The notes under the pieces were generated by a model. That model saw only the letters and a program-made list of their open reading frames with translations. It made no database searches and was not told the DNA's origin. Positions 21,894 to 30,041 of a DNA stretch of 43,172 nucleotides are shown in pieces. The stretch spans positions 1 to 43,172 of the IMG/VR virus record IMGVR_UViG_3300042260_000225. One strand, 5' to 3'. The translations under genes and the position numbers were made by a program. The stretch comes from a virus. The first letter of the stretch is position 1. Each line of letters starts with the position of its first letter.

Positions 21894-23195
21894 ATGATAA
21901 ACCTTAAAGACTCAGACATTTTATCTAAAGCTCTAGTCGGAGTAGAATTTGAGTTCTATTCTAATACAAGCATTGAAGATACAGCCAAAGAAGTTGGCAA
22001 ATTACTTGGCAAAAAAATACGTGTAGAAAAGAAGGCTCATAGTGAATTTCAACCAACGCAGGATGAATTCAAAATGGAACCAGATATGTCTGGTGGAGCT
22101 GGATTGATTGAATTAGTTACAGGAGCAGTACCTTATTCTGCTGGTAGACTGATGATTATTAAAATGTGTGATTGGATCAAAAAGAACGGTTACACTACTG
22201 ATAGATCTTCTATTCATTTAAATTTAAGTTTTAATCCAGAATTATCTGGTAATAAGAACTTACTTTCTAAAATGAATCCATTAAAATTCATCTTAGATTT
22301 TAATGAAGATAAAGTTTGGAAAGCATTTCCAAATAGACAAGATTCAACATACGCAAAATCAATAAAATTTGTTATTCCAAGAATTGAAACATATTCTTAC
22401 AATGGAGAGCACATCAGCTCAAACAATTTTATATTCCCTAGAACAAAATATTACGGAGTTAACTTTGAAAAACTTCAAAAGAACTATCTTGAATTTAGAT
22501 ATTTAGGTGGTGAAAATTGGCATGAAAAATCTGCTAAGATTTTAAATCTTATGGATTATTTCTTAGTTCAATTGTGGACAACTGCTAGTGATAGCCAAAC
22601 ATCATTCACTGAGTTAAATAAAATCGAACTTAAAAAGATTTTAGCTGACAATAAAAAGGTAATTGATTTAAGAGTAGATTGGAGAAATATCGAAAAGAAC
22701 TTTCCAAAATGTAAATTCACAGTCGATATGTCAAATGATCCAACTGTTTTAGATTTATATTGGCCACAAATCAAAGAAAGAGTTGCTTTGTTATTTACTC
22801 AAGGTCAAATGGATAAAGGAAATATCAATTACGATTCAGATGCTGGTAGAATTCAAGTAGAGAACGGTCACTTACCATATTGCTTTCAATTAGAAGCTTA
22901 TGAATTTATAGGATGTTCACTGCAAGGTGAATTTACATATTGTGATTTCTTCACATGTGATATACAATCATCTGATATTAAAAATTGCAACATTTATTAT
23001 AACACACAAGTTAACAATTCAAAGGTAGGTTCTTGCCAAACAGCATGGAATGCAGTGCTTAAAAATTGTTATGTATATGGATCTGATACTATATTTAAAG
23101 GATCGATGCAAGGCGGAATCTTTAGAGAAGGTAAATACGATGCCAAGTTTGCTAAATTTGACGATGTTGAAATAATAAAATCTTACAAAATATAA
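21894..23195 (+). CDS. Predicted amidoligase (glutamine-synthetase-like fold) fused to a pentapeptide/beta-helix tail
   Basis: The 433-residue protein matches the Amidoligase_2 pattern in its N-terminal part (about 10-235). GVEFEF is at 16-21 with two acidic residues for metal/ATP. LIELVTGAVPYSAG has E74, SIHLNLSF has H109, and YLEFRYLGG has E201 and R203. These enzymes ligate carboxyl and amino groups with ATP, in peptide synthesis or protein tagging. The C-terminal part (about 335-428) has regularly spaced residues (GCSLQG, YCDFFTCDI, SDIKNCNIY, FKGSMQGGIF), as in pentapeptide or right-handed beta-helix folds. The neighbour upstream carries a capsid-targeting-like tag. Substrate unknown. 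An inactive structural derivative is possible. Confidence 0.72.
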   Translation: MINLKDSDILSKALVGVEFEFYSNTSIEDTAKEVGKLLGKKIRVEKKAHSEFQPTQDEFKMEPDMSGGAGLIELVTGAVPYSAGRLMIIKMCDWIKKNGYTTDRSSIHLNLSFNPELSGNKNLLSKMNPLKFILDFNEDKVWKAFPNRQDSTYAKSIKFVIPRIETYSYNGEHISSNNFIFPRTKYYGVNFEKLQKNYLEFRYLGGENWHEKSAKILNLMDYFLVQLWTTASDSQTSFTELNKIELKKILADNKKVIDLRVDWRNIEKNFPKCKFTVDMSNDPTVLDLYWPQIKERVALLFTQGQMDKGNINYDSDAGRIQVENGHLPYCFQLEAYEFIGCSLQGEFTYCDFFTCDIQSSDIKNCNIYYNTQVNNSKVGSCQTAWNAVLKNCYVYGSDTIFKGSMQGGIFREGKYDAKFAKFDDVEIIKSYKI

Positions 23196-23204
23196 TTAAT
23201 CGCT

Positions 23205-24038
23205 ATGAGTAATATTAATGACGGACAAATACCAGGTTCTACTACACCACCATCATGGGACAGTACATGTGCAAATGATTTTTTAAATCAGTTGGCAGAT
23301 GATATTACTGGTTCATGTATGATTCCTATGAACTTACCTAAAAAAGAAGTTTATAACATCGTACAACGTGCTAAGAAATGGTTTTATAAAAATTACGAAT
23401 ACTCTATGAAAGAGAGCTTTTATATTTTACCAATAGCTCTTTTTAAAACAGATTATTTTAAAGCAACGCGATCATTTACTTTACCAAAAGAAGATCCATT
23501 AACTGGCGGTGGTGAAGTATATTCAGTTTACGGTGTTCGTGAAATTGGATCTAGATTTGGTTCTGGAACTTCAGTTACTTTTACAACAGGTGATTTCGCA
23601 ATGGAAAGAATGTTATATGGTGGTCTTTACGGTGGTACAGGTGCTGTTGCTGGTGCAGAAAATTTACAATATTATGTAATTAATGAAAGTTATTTTGATT
23701 TAACTAGACAGATTTTAAATAATCCTTTGAGTTTTAATTATAACCAATTAACACATGAAATTCGTTTTACTGGAGAATTGCCTAAAAAAGATATAGTTTT
23801 AGAAATATATGAGACTATTCCTGAATGTGCTCTTTTTGCAGACGAAGCATTCTTTAGATATTGCTCAGCAAAAATTAAAATATCTTTAGGAAATAAAATG
23901 CAAATCTTTGGTTACAATTTACCTGGTGGAATTTCAGTTAACGCTGATGCAATTCAAAGTTTAGGTGAAAGTGAGTTAGAAGCAGTTATTGAAGAAATCA
24001 AATCTGACGAAGGTACAGATTGGATGATGCATTCTTAA
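23205..24038 (+). CDS. Virion structural protein upstream of the gp25-like wedge gene
   Basis: The 277-residue protein has an N-terminal helical part (about 15-80, PKKEVYNIVQRAKKWFYKNY) and a middle Gly-rich beta region (about 95-150, including LYGGLYGGTGAV). A beta/alpha C-terminal domain (about 155-260) contains LPKKDIVLEIYETIP. It starts 9 bases after the amidoligase gene and 15 bases before the gp25-like gene. Its place and composition suggest a tail- or neck-completion or baseplate protein. I do not recognise a specific family. Confidence 0.6.
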   Translation: MSNINDGQIPGSTTPPSWDSTCANDFLNQLADDITGSCMIPMNLPKKEVYNIVQRAKKWFYKNYEYSMKESFYILPIALFKTDYFKATRSFTLPKEDPLTGGGEVYSVYGVREIGSRFGSGTSVTFTTGDFAMERMLYGGLYGGTGAVAGAENLQYYVINESYFDLTRQILNNPLSFNYNQLTHEIRFTGELPKKDIVLEIYETIPECALFADEAFFRYCSAKIKISLGNKMQIFGYNLPGGISVNADAIQSLGESELEAVIEEIKSDEGTDWMMHS

Positions 24039-24053
24039 TAAAATATATACTTA

Positions 24054-24407
24054 ATGGAATTCTATATAAAATCTATTGACGATCCGCACTTTGATAAATA
24101 CAAATTGCAATCAGAAAGTGACATTGCACAAGCGATTACACAACTTGAAGTTCTTCTTTTTACAAAAAAAGGAGAAGTTTTAGGCGAACCTGATTTTGGT
24201 TGTGATTTAGAAAGTCTTATATTTGAATTTAGTTATAATGACTACCAATTAACTAGAGAAATAAACCAACAAATTGACAGATATTGTCCATTAGCTAGAA
24301 GATTACAAACTGATGTATCTACTACATATGAAAGAGGTGAAGACAGAGATGCTATATTTATAGACATAACTATCGATTCTCAATATCAAATCAAAGTAAT
24401 AATATAA
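24054..24407 (+). CDS. gp25-like baseplate wedge protein
   Basis: The 117-residue protein has the size and pattern of the GPW/gp25 family. The core segment GEVLGEPDFGCDLESLIFE (about 42-60) holds the conserved turn and aspartate/glycine residues, followed by a helix and a final strand pair (AIFIDITI, YQIKVII). gp25 is among the most conserved proteins of contractile injection systems and links the sheath to the gp6 wedge. The gp6-like gene follows after 15 bases, the usual order. Confidence 0.92.
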   Translation: MEFYIKSIDDPHFDKYKLQSESDIAQAITQLEVLLFTKKGEVLGEPDFGCDLESLIFEFSYNDYQLTREINQQIDRYCPLARRLQTDVSTTYERGEDRDAIFIDITIDSQYQIKVII

Positions 24408-24422
24408 AACATTTAAAACTAA

Positions 24423-26240
24423 ATGGCAAATTTAAAATTTTTATCAACATCTAGAATTAAAGCAGCTGAGATGTTAAACGACACTAAGACCTATATTGGT
24501 CGTGTGTATGGTCGTTTAGGTGAATTGTTTACAACAGCATCACCATTTTCACAAATCATACAAGTGGTTTCTGAATTAGGAGAATTGATATTCTTTTATA
24601 TTGAAAATTCAACAGTCGAGCAAAACATTATAACTGCACAGCAACCAGAATCTGTGTATGGTTTAGCTAGATTGGCTGGACATGACGCGTATAGAGGCGC
24701 CAGTGCTATTGGTGAAATTAAGATTAGATTGAATACATCTTCTGTAGACGACATCGCAGGCAGCTCATTAAACATTCCTGCTAATGCAATTATTACTTCA
24801 CAGTCAAATGGTTTAAAATATACATTAAGAACAAATTCAGATCAATTTAGAATTGAAAAATCTAATTCTAATTATATTCATATTCCTATTATACAAGGCG
24901 TTTTCGAAACACAAACGGTTACTTCAAACGGAACAGACCTGCAATCATTTAATATTATAACTAGAAAATGTGATCATGACAATATTACCGTTTCTGTCAA
25001 TGGCGAAAAATGGGAGAAGTATGATTCTTTATATGACATGAAACCAACAACTAAAGGTTATTTAATCAAAACTGGAATTACGGGTGGATTAGATCTTTAT
25101 TTTGGTAATGGCAATTTTGGAGCTGTACCTCAAACGGGCGCTTCAATTCAAATTGAATATTTAGTTTCTAGAGGTGCATCGGGAAACTTAAATCACTCTA
25201 AAGATTTAACATTTAAATTTGAAACTAAAGGATTTGATTCATTGGGAAATACACATAATTTAAATGATGTATTAGACGTTCAATGTACTGTTGCGCCAAT
25301 TATGGGTGCAGATGAAGAAAACTTAAGCTTAACTAAACTTATTGCTCCATTAGCTTCTAAGTCATTTGTACTTGCAACACCAGATAATTATGAATACTTT
25401 TTGTCTAAATACGGAATGTTTTCTTATTTAGATGCGTATAATACAACAGAAGATGGTTTTTTAGATGATGATAACATCATTTATTTGTTTATGTTGCCTG
25501 ATGTTAAAAGAAAATTAACTAATAACCAAGATTATTTTAGTTTACCTGTTGATGAATTTTTCTTTTCACAAGATGAGAAGAATGCTATATTAACTACTTT
25601 AGAAAAATCTGGTCAACAGATGGTAACTACTGAAGTTCAGATCGTAAATCCAGAAGTTTTAAGATTTAGAATGGACATTAAAGTAAGATATTTTGAAAAT
25701 TATTCTAAACAAGAGATTTACACTGAAATTAGATCAAAGGTTTCAGATTATTTAATGAATATTACTAGAAGAGACAGATTGCCAAAATCAGATATTATTG
25801 CTATAATTGAATCAGTTGAAGGTGTTGATTCTGTGAATGTTAGATTTGTTTCAGAATCAGAAGAATTAGCTAGAAAAAATGGTTATTATATAGTAACAAC
25901 TACTACAGTTACACCATCTACGCCAACGTTACAAGATGTTGGTAATGGTAAGTCTAAATTTGTATTCTTTAAAAAGACAGTTACTAAAAATACAGTAAAT
26001 TTTGCTGTTAATGATCCATTACCAGAATCTGTAATTGGTTTGGATTCATTTGGTGATATTATTTTAGGTAAAGAACAAGTAGCTTTATTTAGAGGTGGTT
26101 GGGATGATAGAGATGGCGTTGCAGTTTTAGATAATGCTTTATTAGGAGAACAAGCGGCACTTTCAGTTTATTTTGATGAGCCAGCTAGACCTAATACAAT
26201 CTATTCCACAATACAAACTCAAAATAGAAAGAAAATATAA
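24423..26240 (+). CDS. gp6-like baseplate wedge protein (baseplate J-like)
   Basis: The 605-residue protein has the gp6/baseplate-J layout. An N-terminal helical domain (about 1-90) contains ESVYGLARLAGHDAYRG. Beta-rich domains follow (about 95-280), including SLNIPANAIITSQ and YFGNGNFGAVPQTGASIQIEYL. A later alpha/beta domain (about 400-480) has LRFRMDIKVRYFENYSKQEIYTEI. It dimerises in T4 to form the wedge and inner baseplate ring. The family comparison and the preceding gp25-like gene give strong support. It overlaps the next small gene by one base. Confidence 0.85.
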   Translation: MANLKFLSTSRIKAAEMLNDTKTYIGRVYGRLGELFTTASPFSQIIQVVSELGELIFFYIENSTVEQNIITAQQPESVYGLARLAGHDAYRGASAIGEIKIRLNTSSVDDIAGSSLNIPANAIITSQSNGLKYTLRTNSDQFRIEKSNSNYIHIPIIQGVFETQTVTSNGTDLQSFNIITRKCDHDNITVSVNGEKWEKYDSLYDMKPTTKGYLIKTGITGGLDLYFGNGNFGAVPQTGASIQIEYLVSRGASGNLNHSKDLTFKFETKGFDSLGNTHNLNDVLDVQCTVAPIMGADEENLSLTKLIAPLASKSFVLATPDNYEYFLSKYGMFSYLDAYNTTEDGFLDDDNIIYLFMLPDVKRKLTNNQDYFSLPVDEFFFSQDEKNAILTTLEKSGQQMVTTEVQIVNPEVLRFRMDIKVRYFENYSKQEIYTEIRSKVSDYLMNITRRDRLPKSDIIAIIESVEGVDSVNVRFVSESEELARKNGYYIVTTTTVTPSTPTLQDVGNGKSKFVFFKKTVTKNTVNFAVNDPLPESVIGLDSFGDIILGKEQVALFRGGWDDRDGVAVLDNALLGEQAALSVYFDEPARPNTIYSTIQTQNRKKI

Positions 26241-26521
26241 TGGCTCAAAGTAACGATATATTAGAAGGTTTATTTAAAAATACTAAAACTAGTATTTATG
26301 ATGCGACTGATTCTGCTAAAGACGATAGACTAAACACAGGCTACGATTTTTCACAAGATCTAATGAAGAAAAATCTTTCACCATTATTATTTAAAAATGA
26401 ACACTTAGCTAACTTTATTAATTTGATACAGCTACCGATAATAAAGTTTATAAATACAGTAACGACTCTTAGAGTTTACAAATCATACACTGTCAAAAAA
26501 GACTATACGAAAGTAAGATAA
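26240..26521 (+). CDS. Small baseplate-region protein
   Basis: A 93-residue protein, mainly helical with a basic C-terminus (VYKSYTVKKDYTKVR). It starts in the stop of the gp6-like gene (TAATG) and ends two bases before the next start. Coupled translation and position suggest a small wedge accessory protein. No family recognised. Confidence 0.65.
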   Translation: MAQSNDILEGLFKNTKTSIYDATDSAKDDRLNTGYDFSQDLMKKNLSPLLFKNEHLANFINLIQLPIIKFINTVTTLRVYKSYTVKKDYTKVR

Positions 26522-26522
26522 C

Positions 26523-29351
26523 ATGACAAAATATCAAAATTTAAGATTTTTTAACGGAACTTCTGGTGAATTAGATTTTTCATATGATTCAACACTAGAA
26601 CTTTGGACAGGATCAATATACCTGCCTAAAGTTTCGGTTGGTTTATACGAGACTGCTAATTTATTCGTCTTTGAAGAAGTCGTTACGTCTTCTGGTGTTT
26701 TAGAATATGTTAGACCTATTTCAGAAAATGCAACTGATAATTCATTTGCTTTTAATTTAGAATCAGATTTAGATTTTAGTGAAGACATTAAATTATACAG
26801 CGTTGATATTATCGATAATGAATATAATGTATTTGAATTTACAACAAAATCTGAAGAGATTTTAGCTAAAACTAATTCAACAAATAATGTAATATATCAG
26901 CAAACTAACCATACGACTAATGTTATTGGCGAAACACACGAATACAAAGAAGTTGTCGATTCAATTGATAAAACACCGCTTTCGTGTAATATTGCATTAC
27001 GTTCTGATATTGAAGGCATTCACACAAGAAATTTAAATATCTTTGTTAAAGAGGATGGCGCGTACGTTCATATTGCAAAAATCTTAATATACGGTGAAAC
27101 AGAAGCCGAAGATGAGCGATTAAGTGTATTGCTTTCAAATATGGGTGCTTCTATTAAAGAAGAAGACGGTATCATATTTAGAGATTCTGACATTAATGAA
27201 ATCTCAACTGATTGGAAAATTATCAATAATAAAAGAAAGGAATTACTTTTAGAAGCACATAACATATTGCCATTTGTCGGTACATATAAAGCTCTTCTAA
27301 ATGCTATGAAATTTTATGGTTATGATAATTTAACTATAAAAGAATATTGGTTAAACATAAATGAGCAAACGCCAGGTTTTGGTAAATTAATGGCTGTTGC
27401 TATACCAAACCAAGATACTCATGGCTTTTTAGCATCTAAAGCAGATAAAATAGAGCTACCAAACTCTAATCACAAGAAAACTTCTAGATTTTCATTGGTT
27501 TATAGAATAAATGAACCAACTGAATCTTTAGACGAGTGGGATTTACCTATTGTAAAAGAAACATTTGATTTTACGCCAGATGAGGTCTTAATTAAATTAT
27601 ATGGCTTAAAAAGAAAGCTACAAACAGAATATTTGCCTTTACAAGCTAAAATTATAGACATCACTGCTGAAGGTGATTTCTTTAGTCAGTTTACGCAAAA
27701 CGTTTGGAATAATCAAAATACAATACAGGTACAAAGTTCTGGTATTGAAGTTGATTTTCACGTATTTCCAAAAAGAAGATTATTTATAGAAGATTTAAGA
27801 TTGGTTAGCCAAGACTTAGCAACTGATACTCTTTCTTTTCCATTGCAACCAATTTTAAATACTAATGTTATTGCCGATATTAAAGATTTTTATAATCATT
27901 ATTATGATAAAGAATTAAATACGTTTACTACACTAAGTACTGTACCTATCGGTTGCCCGGTTGTTTTAGAAGCTACCACACTGTCTGATTTTTATGAAGA
28001 TGCAGATTATACGTGGAATGATACAGACTTAGCAGCGAATGACTATACTAATAATGGAGCATCTATTTATACATGGGATAATATTTGGTCTAGAGACGTT
28101 TATGAAATTGAATGGATCATAAGCGGACCTAGAGATTATTTAGTAACTTACAGAGGCGCTGTCAAGGATTTATATAATATGGCCTTAGTATTGCCATACA
28201 CTGGAATTTATAACGTTACGTTAAATATGTATGACTTATATAATTCTAGATCATTTACGATTAAGAATTCTGAAATCGTTATTGAAAACAAAGCTGTTGA
28301 AATTTACGGTTTATACGAATGGAAAAATCATAACGAATCTTGGAATGATCAATCTTATACTTGGGATTTAGCGGGTGGATTCTATGATTTTTCACAAGAT
28401 AGTCCAGTATTAGTAGATGATATGATGGCTTCGTGGTATTTAACGCTAGACAGAAATAATTATATACACGATGATACTGCTGGTTTAGAATTTTCAACAG
28501 TTAGAAGATACTTGGACGTTAATTCTCCAACATCTTTTAGTGAAACTACTGGACCATATGTTTGGAATAAATTAAAACAACAGACATGGAATGACGCTTT
28601 AAATAATACATGGGATTCTACTAGAATTGGTCCTGATTTAGCGGCTTCATTTAAAATAGACATTAGAAATAATCACTTCGCTGGCGGATATTATAATGGA
28701 ACACCGTTAACTATTAAATGGAGAATTCCAGGCACTCATGAATTTATTTATGAATCATATACTATTCAAAATCAATATCCTGTAGATCAAAACGATCTTA
28801 CGGCTTGGGCTGCTATTTCCGCAGAATTAAATAGTTTAACACCAGATACTAATCCTATATTCTCTAAATTTACATGGAATCATGTTATAATAGATATTGA
28901 TGCTAATGGAATATATGATAACGGAGACTTTACTTATTATATTTTAGCAGTTGGTAAAGATTATTCTTCAACATACAATTTTGAAGATGTTTATTTTGAA
29001 AGTCCAACAGGAGGTGAAGTTATAGGTAAAATACACTACACGGCATACAATCCTACTTGGAATGACGTTGTTGTATTTGATGATCATGCTAAAGTAACAT
29101 TAATGACACACTTGACATTTGCTTTTGAAAAAACAAATATGCCTGGTGTTATTTCTTGGAAATGGACTATAAATAATACTTCGAATTCACTTTTTGAAGA
29201 AGTTGTGTGCTATAACCAATGGTTAACATATTTGTTCTCAGAAAGAGGCGATTATACTATAAAACTGGAACTAATAGATAGTAATGGAAACAAAAATGAA
29301 ATTACTAGAAATATGCTTTCTATAGTCAAGGCTGAAGAATTGTACATGTAA
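26523..29351 (+). CDS. Large distal-tail/baseplate protein with repeated Trp-Asn-Asp motifs
   Basis: The 942-residue protein is beta-rich in its first part (1-230). A helical segment at about 238-280 (NKRKELLLEAHNILPFVGTY, then AMKFYGYDNLTIKEYW) resembles tail protein I/gp7-type wedge proteins. From about 490 on, at least five copies of a T/S-W-N-D or T-W-D motif recur (about 497, 517, 606, 688 and 844), between Ig/PKD-like beta segments (for example IYNVTLNMYDLYN and GDYTIKLELIDSNGN at the C-terminus). It is probably an elongated periplasm-independent baseplate arm made of repeated beta domains. The specific T4 counterpart is unclear. Confidence 0.7.
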   Translation: MTKYQNLRFFNGTSGELDFSYDSTLELWTGSIYLPKVSVGLYETANLFVFEEVVTSSGVLEYVRPISENATDNSFAFNLESDLDFSEDIKLYSVDIIDNEYNVFEFTTKSEEILAKTNSTNNVIYQQTNHTTNVIGETHEYKEVVDSIDKTPLSCNIALRSDIEGIHTRNLNIFVKEDGAYVHIAKILIYGETEAEDERLSVLLSNMGASIKEEDGIIFRDSDINEISTDWKIINNKRKELLLEAHNILPFVGTYKALLNAMKFYGYDNLTIKEYWLNINEQTPGFGKLMAVAIPNQDTHGFLASKADKIELPNSNHKKTSRFSLVYRINEPTESLDEWDLPIVKETFDFTPDEVLIKLYGLKRKLQTEYLPLQAKIIDITAEGDFFSQFTQNVWNNQNTIQVQSSGIEVDFHVFPKRRLFIEDLRLVSQDLATDTLSFPLQPILNTNVIADIKDFYNHYYDKELNTFTTLSTVPIGCPVVLEATTLSDFYEDADYTWNDTDLAANDYTNNGASIYTWDNIWSRDVYEIEWIISGPRDYLVTYRGAVKDLYNMALVLPYTGIYNVTLNMYDLYNSRSFTIKNSEIVIENKAVEIYGLYEWKNHNESWNDQSYTWDLAGGFYDFSQDSPVLVDDMMASWYLTLDRNNYIHDDTAGLEFSTVRRYLDVNSPTSFSETTGPYVWNKLKQQTWNDALNNTWDSTRIGPDLAASFKIDIRNNHFAGGYYNGTPLTIKWRIPGTHEFIYESYTIQNQYPVDQNDLTAWAAISAELNSLTPDTNPIFSKFTWNHVIIDIDANGIYDNGDFTYYILAVGKDYSSTYNFEDVYFESPTGGEVIGKIHYTAYNPTWNDVVVFDDHAKVTLMTHLTFAFEKTNMPGVISWKWTINNTSNSLFEEVVCYNQWLTYLFSERGDYTIKLELIDSNGNKNEITRNMLSIVKAEELYM

Positions 29352-29373
29352 TTTTATTTTAGATTCCGGTTCA

Positions 29374-29427
29374 ATTTTAAAGATGATATATAATACAATA
29401 ATACGTGATAAAGCATCACATTAAAAT
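29374..29427 (+). promoter_or_regulatory. Late-type promoter within nested inverted repeats
   Basis: ATTTTAA (29374-29380) can pair with TTAAAAT (29421-29427), enclosing GATATATAAT (29385-29394) and a small hairpin GTGAT/ATCAC (29405-29409 with 29415-29419). The ATG of the next gene is 20 bases beyond. The outer stem is A/T only and weak; the promoter box is strong. Confidence 0.5.
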
Positions 29428-29447
29428 AACAAACAAACTGTTCAAAA

Positions 29448-30008
29448 ATGGCAAACATAACTTTAATTTTAGGTACTGACAGCGTTTCTTCGTCTAGAGT
29501 AACTATCAATGACAATTTCGCTAATATCAACAATGATTTAGCTTCTATTGCTGGTGTATTAGACACTACAAACGAAACAATTACATTAGCTGGTGCTAGT
29601 GCATTTGGTTCATTAAATATTGCATCTAACAAATTTATTGCAAATTCAACAGCAGTAACTTCTGCAGTTCCAGTAACTGTTAATAGTACTTTTACTGCAA
29701 ACGCTGACGTTGCATATTCTGTTAGAAAAATAGGACCAATCACTGGTACTTCTGATTTACCTGCAGCTAATGCATTTTTACACGCAACATATATCGTAGA
29801 TGCGTCAACCATCAACAGTGTAAATTTACAAGTTGGTAATGTCGGACAAGAAATTACAATTATTGCGGCTGGTGGAACATTAAGCGTTGATACTGCAAAT
29901 GTTTCTGGAGCTACTTCAATATCTCTAGCAGATAAAGGAACATTAACGATTAGATTCGCTGATGGTTTTTGGAATATCGTATCTAATTACTTAGCTACTA
30001 TTCAATAA
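29448..30008 (+). CDS. Small fibre-like or decoration virion protein
   Basis: The 186-residue protein is rich in Thr, Ser, Ala, Asn and Val and low in charge, as in phage fibres. It opens with ITLILGTDSVSSSRVTINDN, then NFANINNDL, an N-terminal attachment-like pattern. Repeating short strands follow (for example NVGQEITIIAAGG), ending in FWNIVSNYLATIQ. A dedicated late promoter implies high expression. It could be a short tail fibre, whisker-like or baseplate-decorating trimer. Confidence 0.65.
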   Translation: MANITLILGTDSVSSSRVTINDNFANINNDLASIAGVLDTTNETITLAGASAFGSLNIASNKFIANSTAVTSAVPVTVNSTFTANADVAYSVRKIGPITGTSDLPAANAFLHATYIVDASTINSVNLQVGNVGQEITIIAAGGTLSVDTANVSGATSISLADKGTLTIRFADGFWNIVSNYLATIQ

Positions 30009-30041
30009 TTGGATTACAAAACATAAAAGAAATTTCGCTAA

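Noticed and set aside
29354-29815. Open frame of 153 codons on the minus strand opposite the small fibre-like gene
   Set aside because: It lies fully opposite a well-placed plus-strand gene with its own promoter; its hydrophobic, Val/Ala-rich product is what the complement of a Thr/Ala-rich fibre would give. No minus-strand promoter seen.
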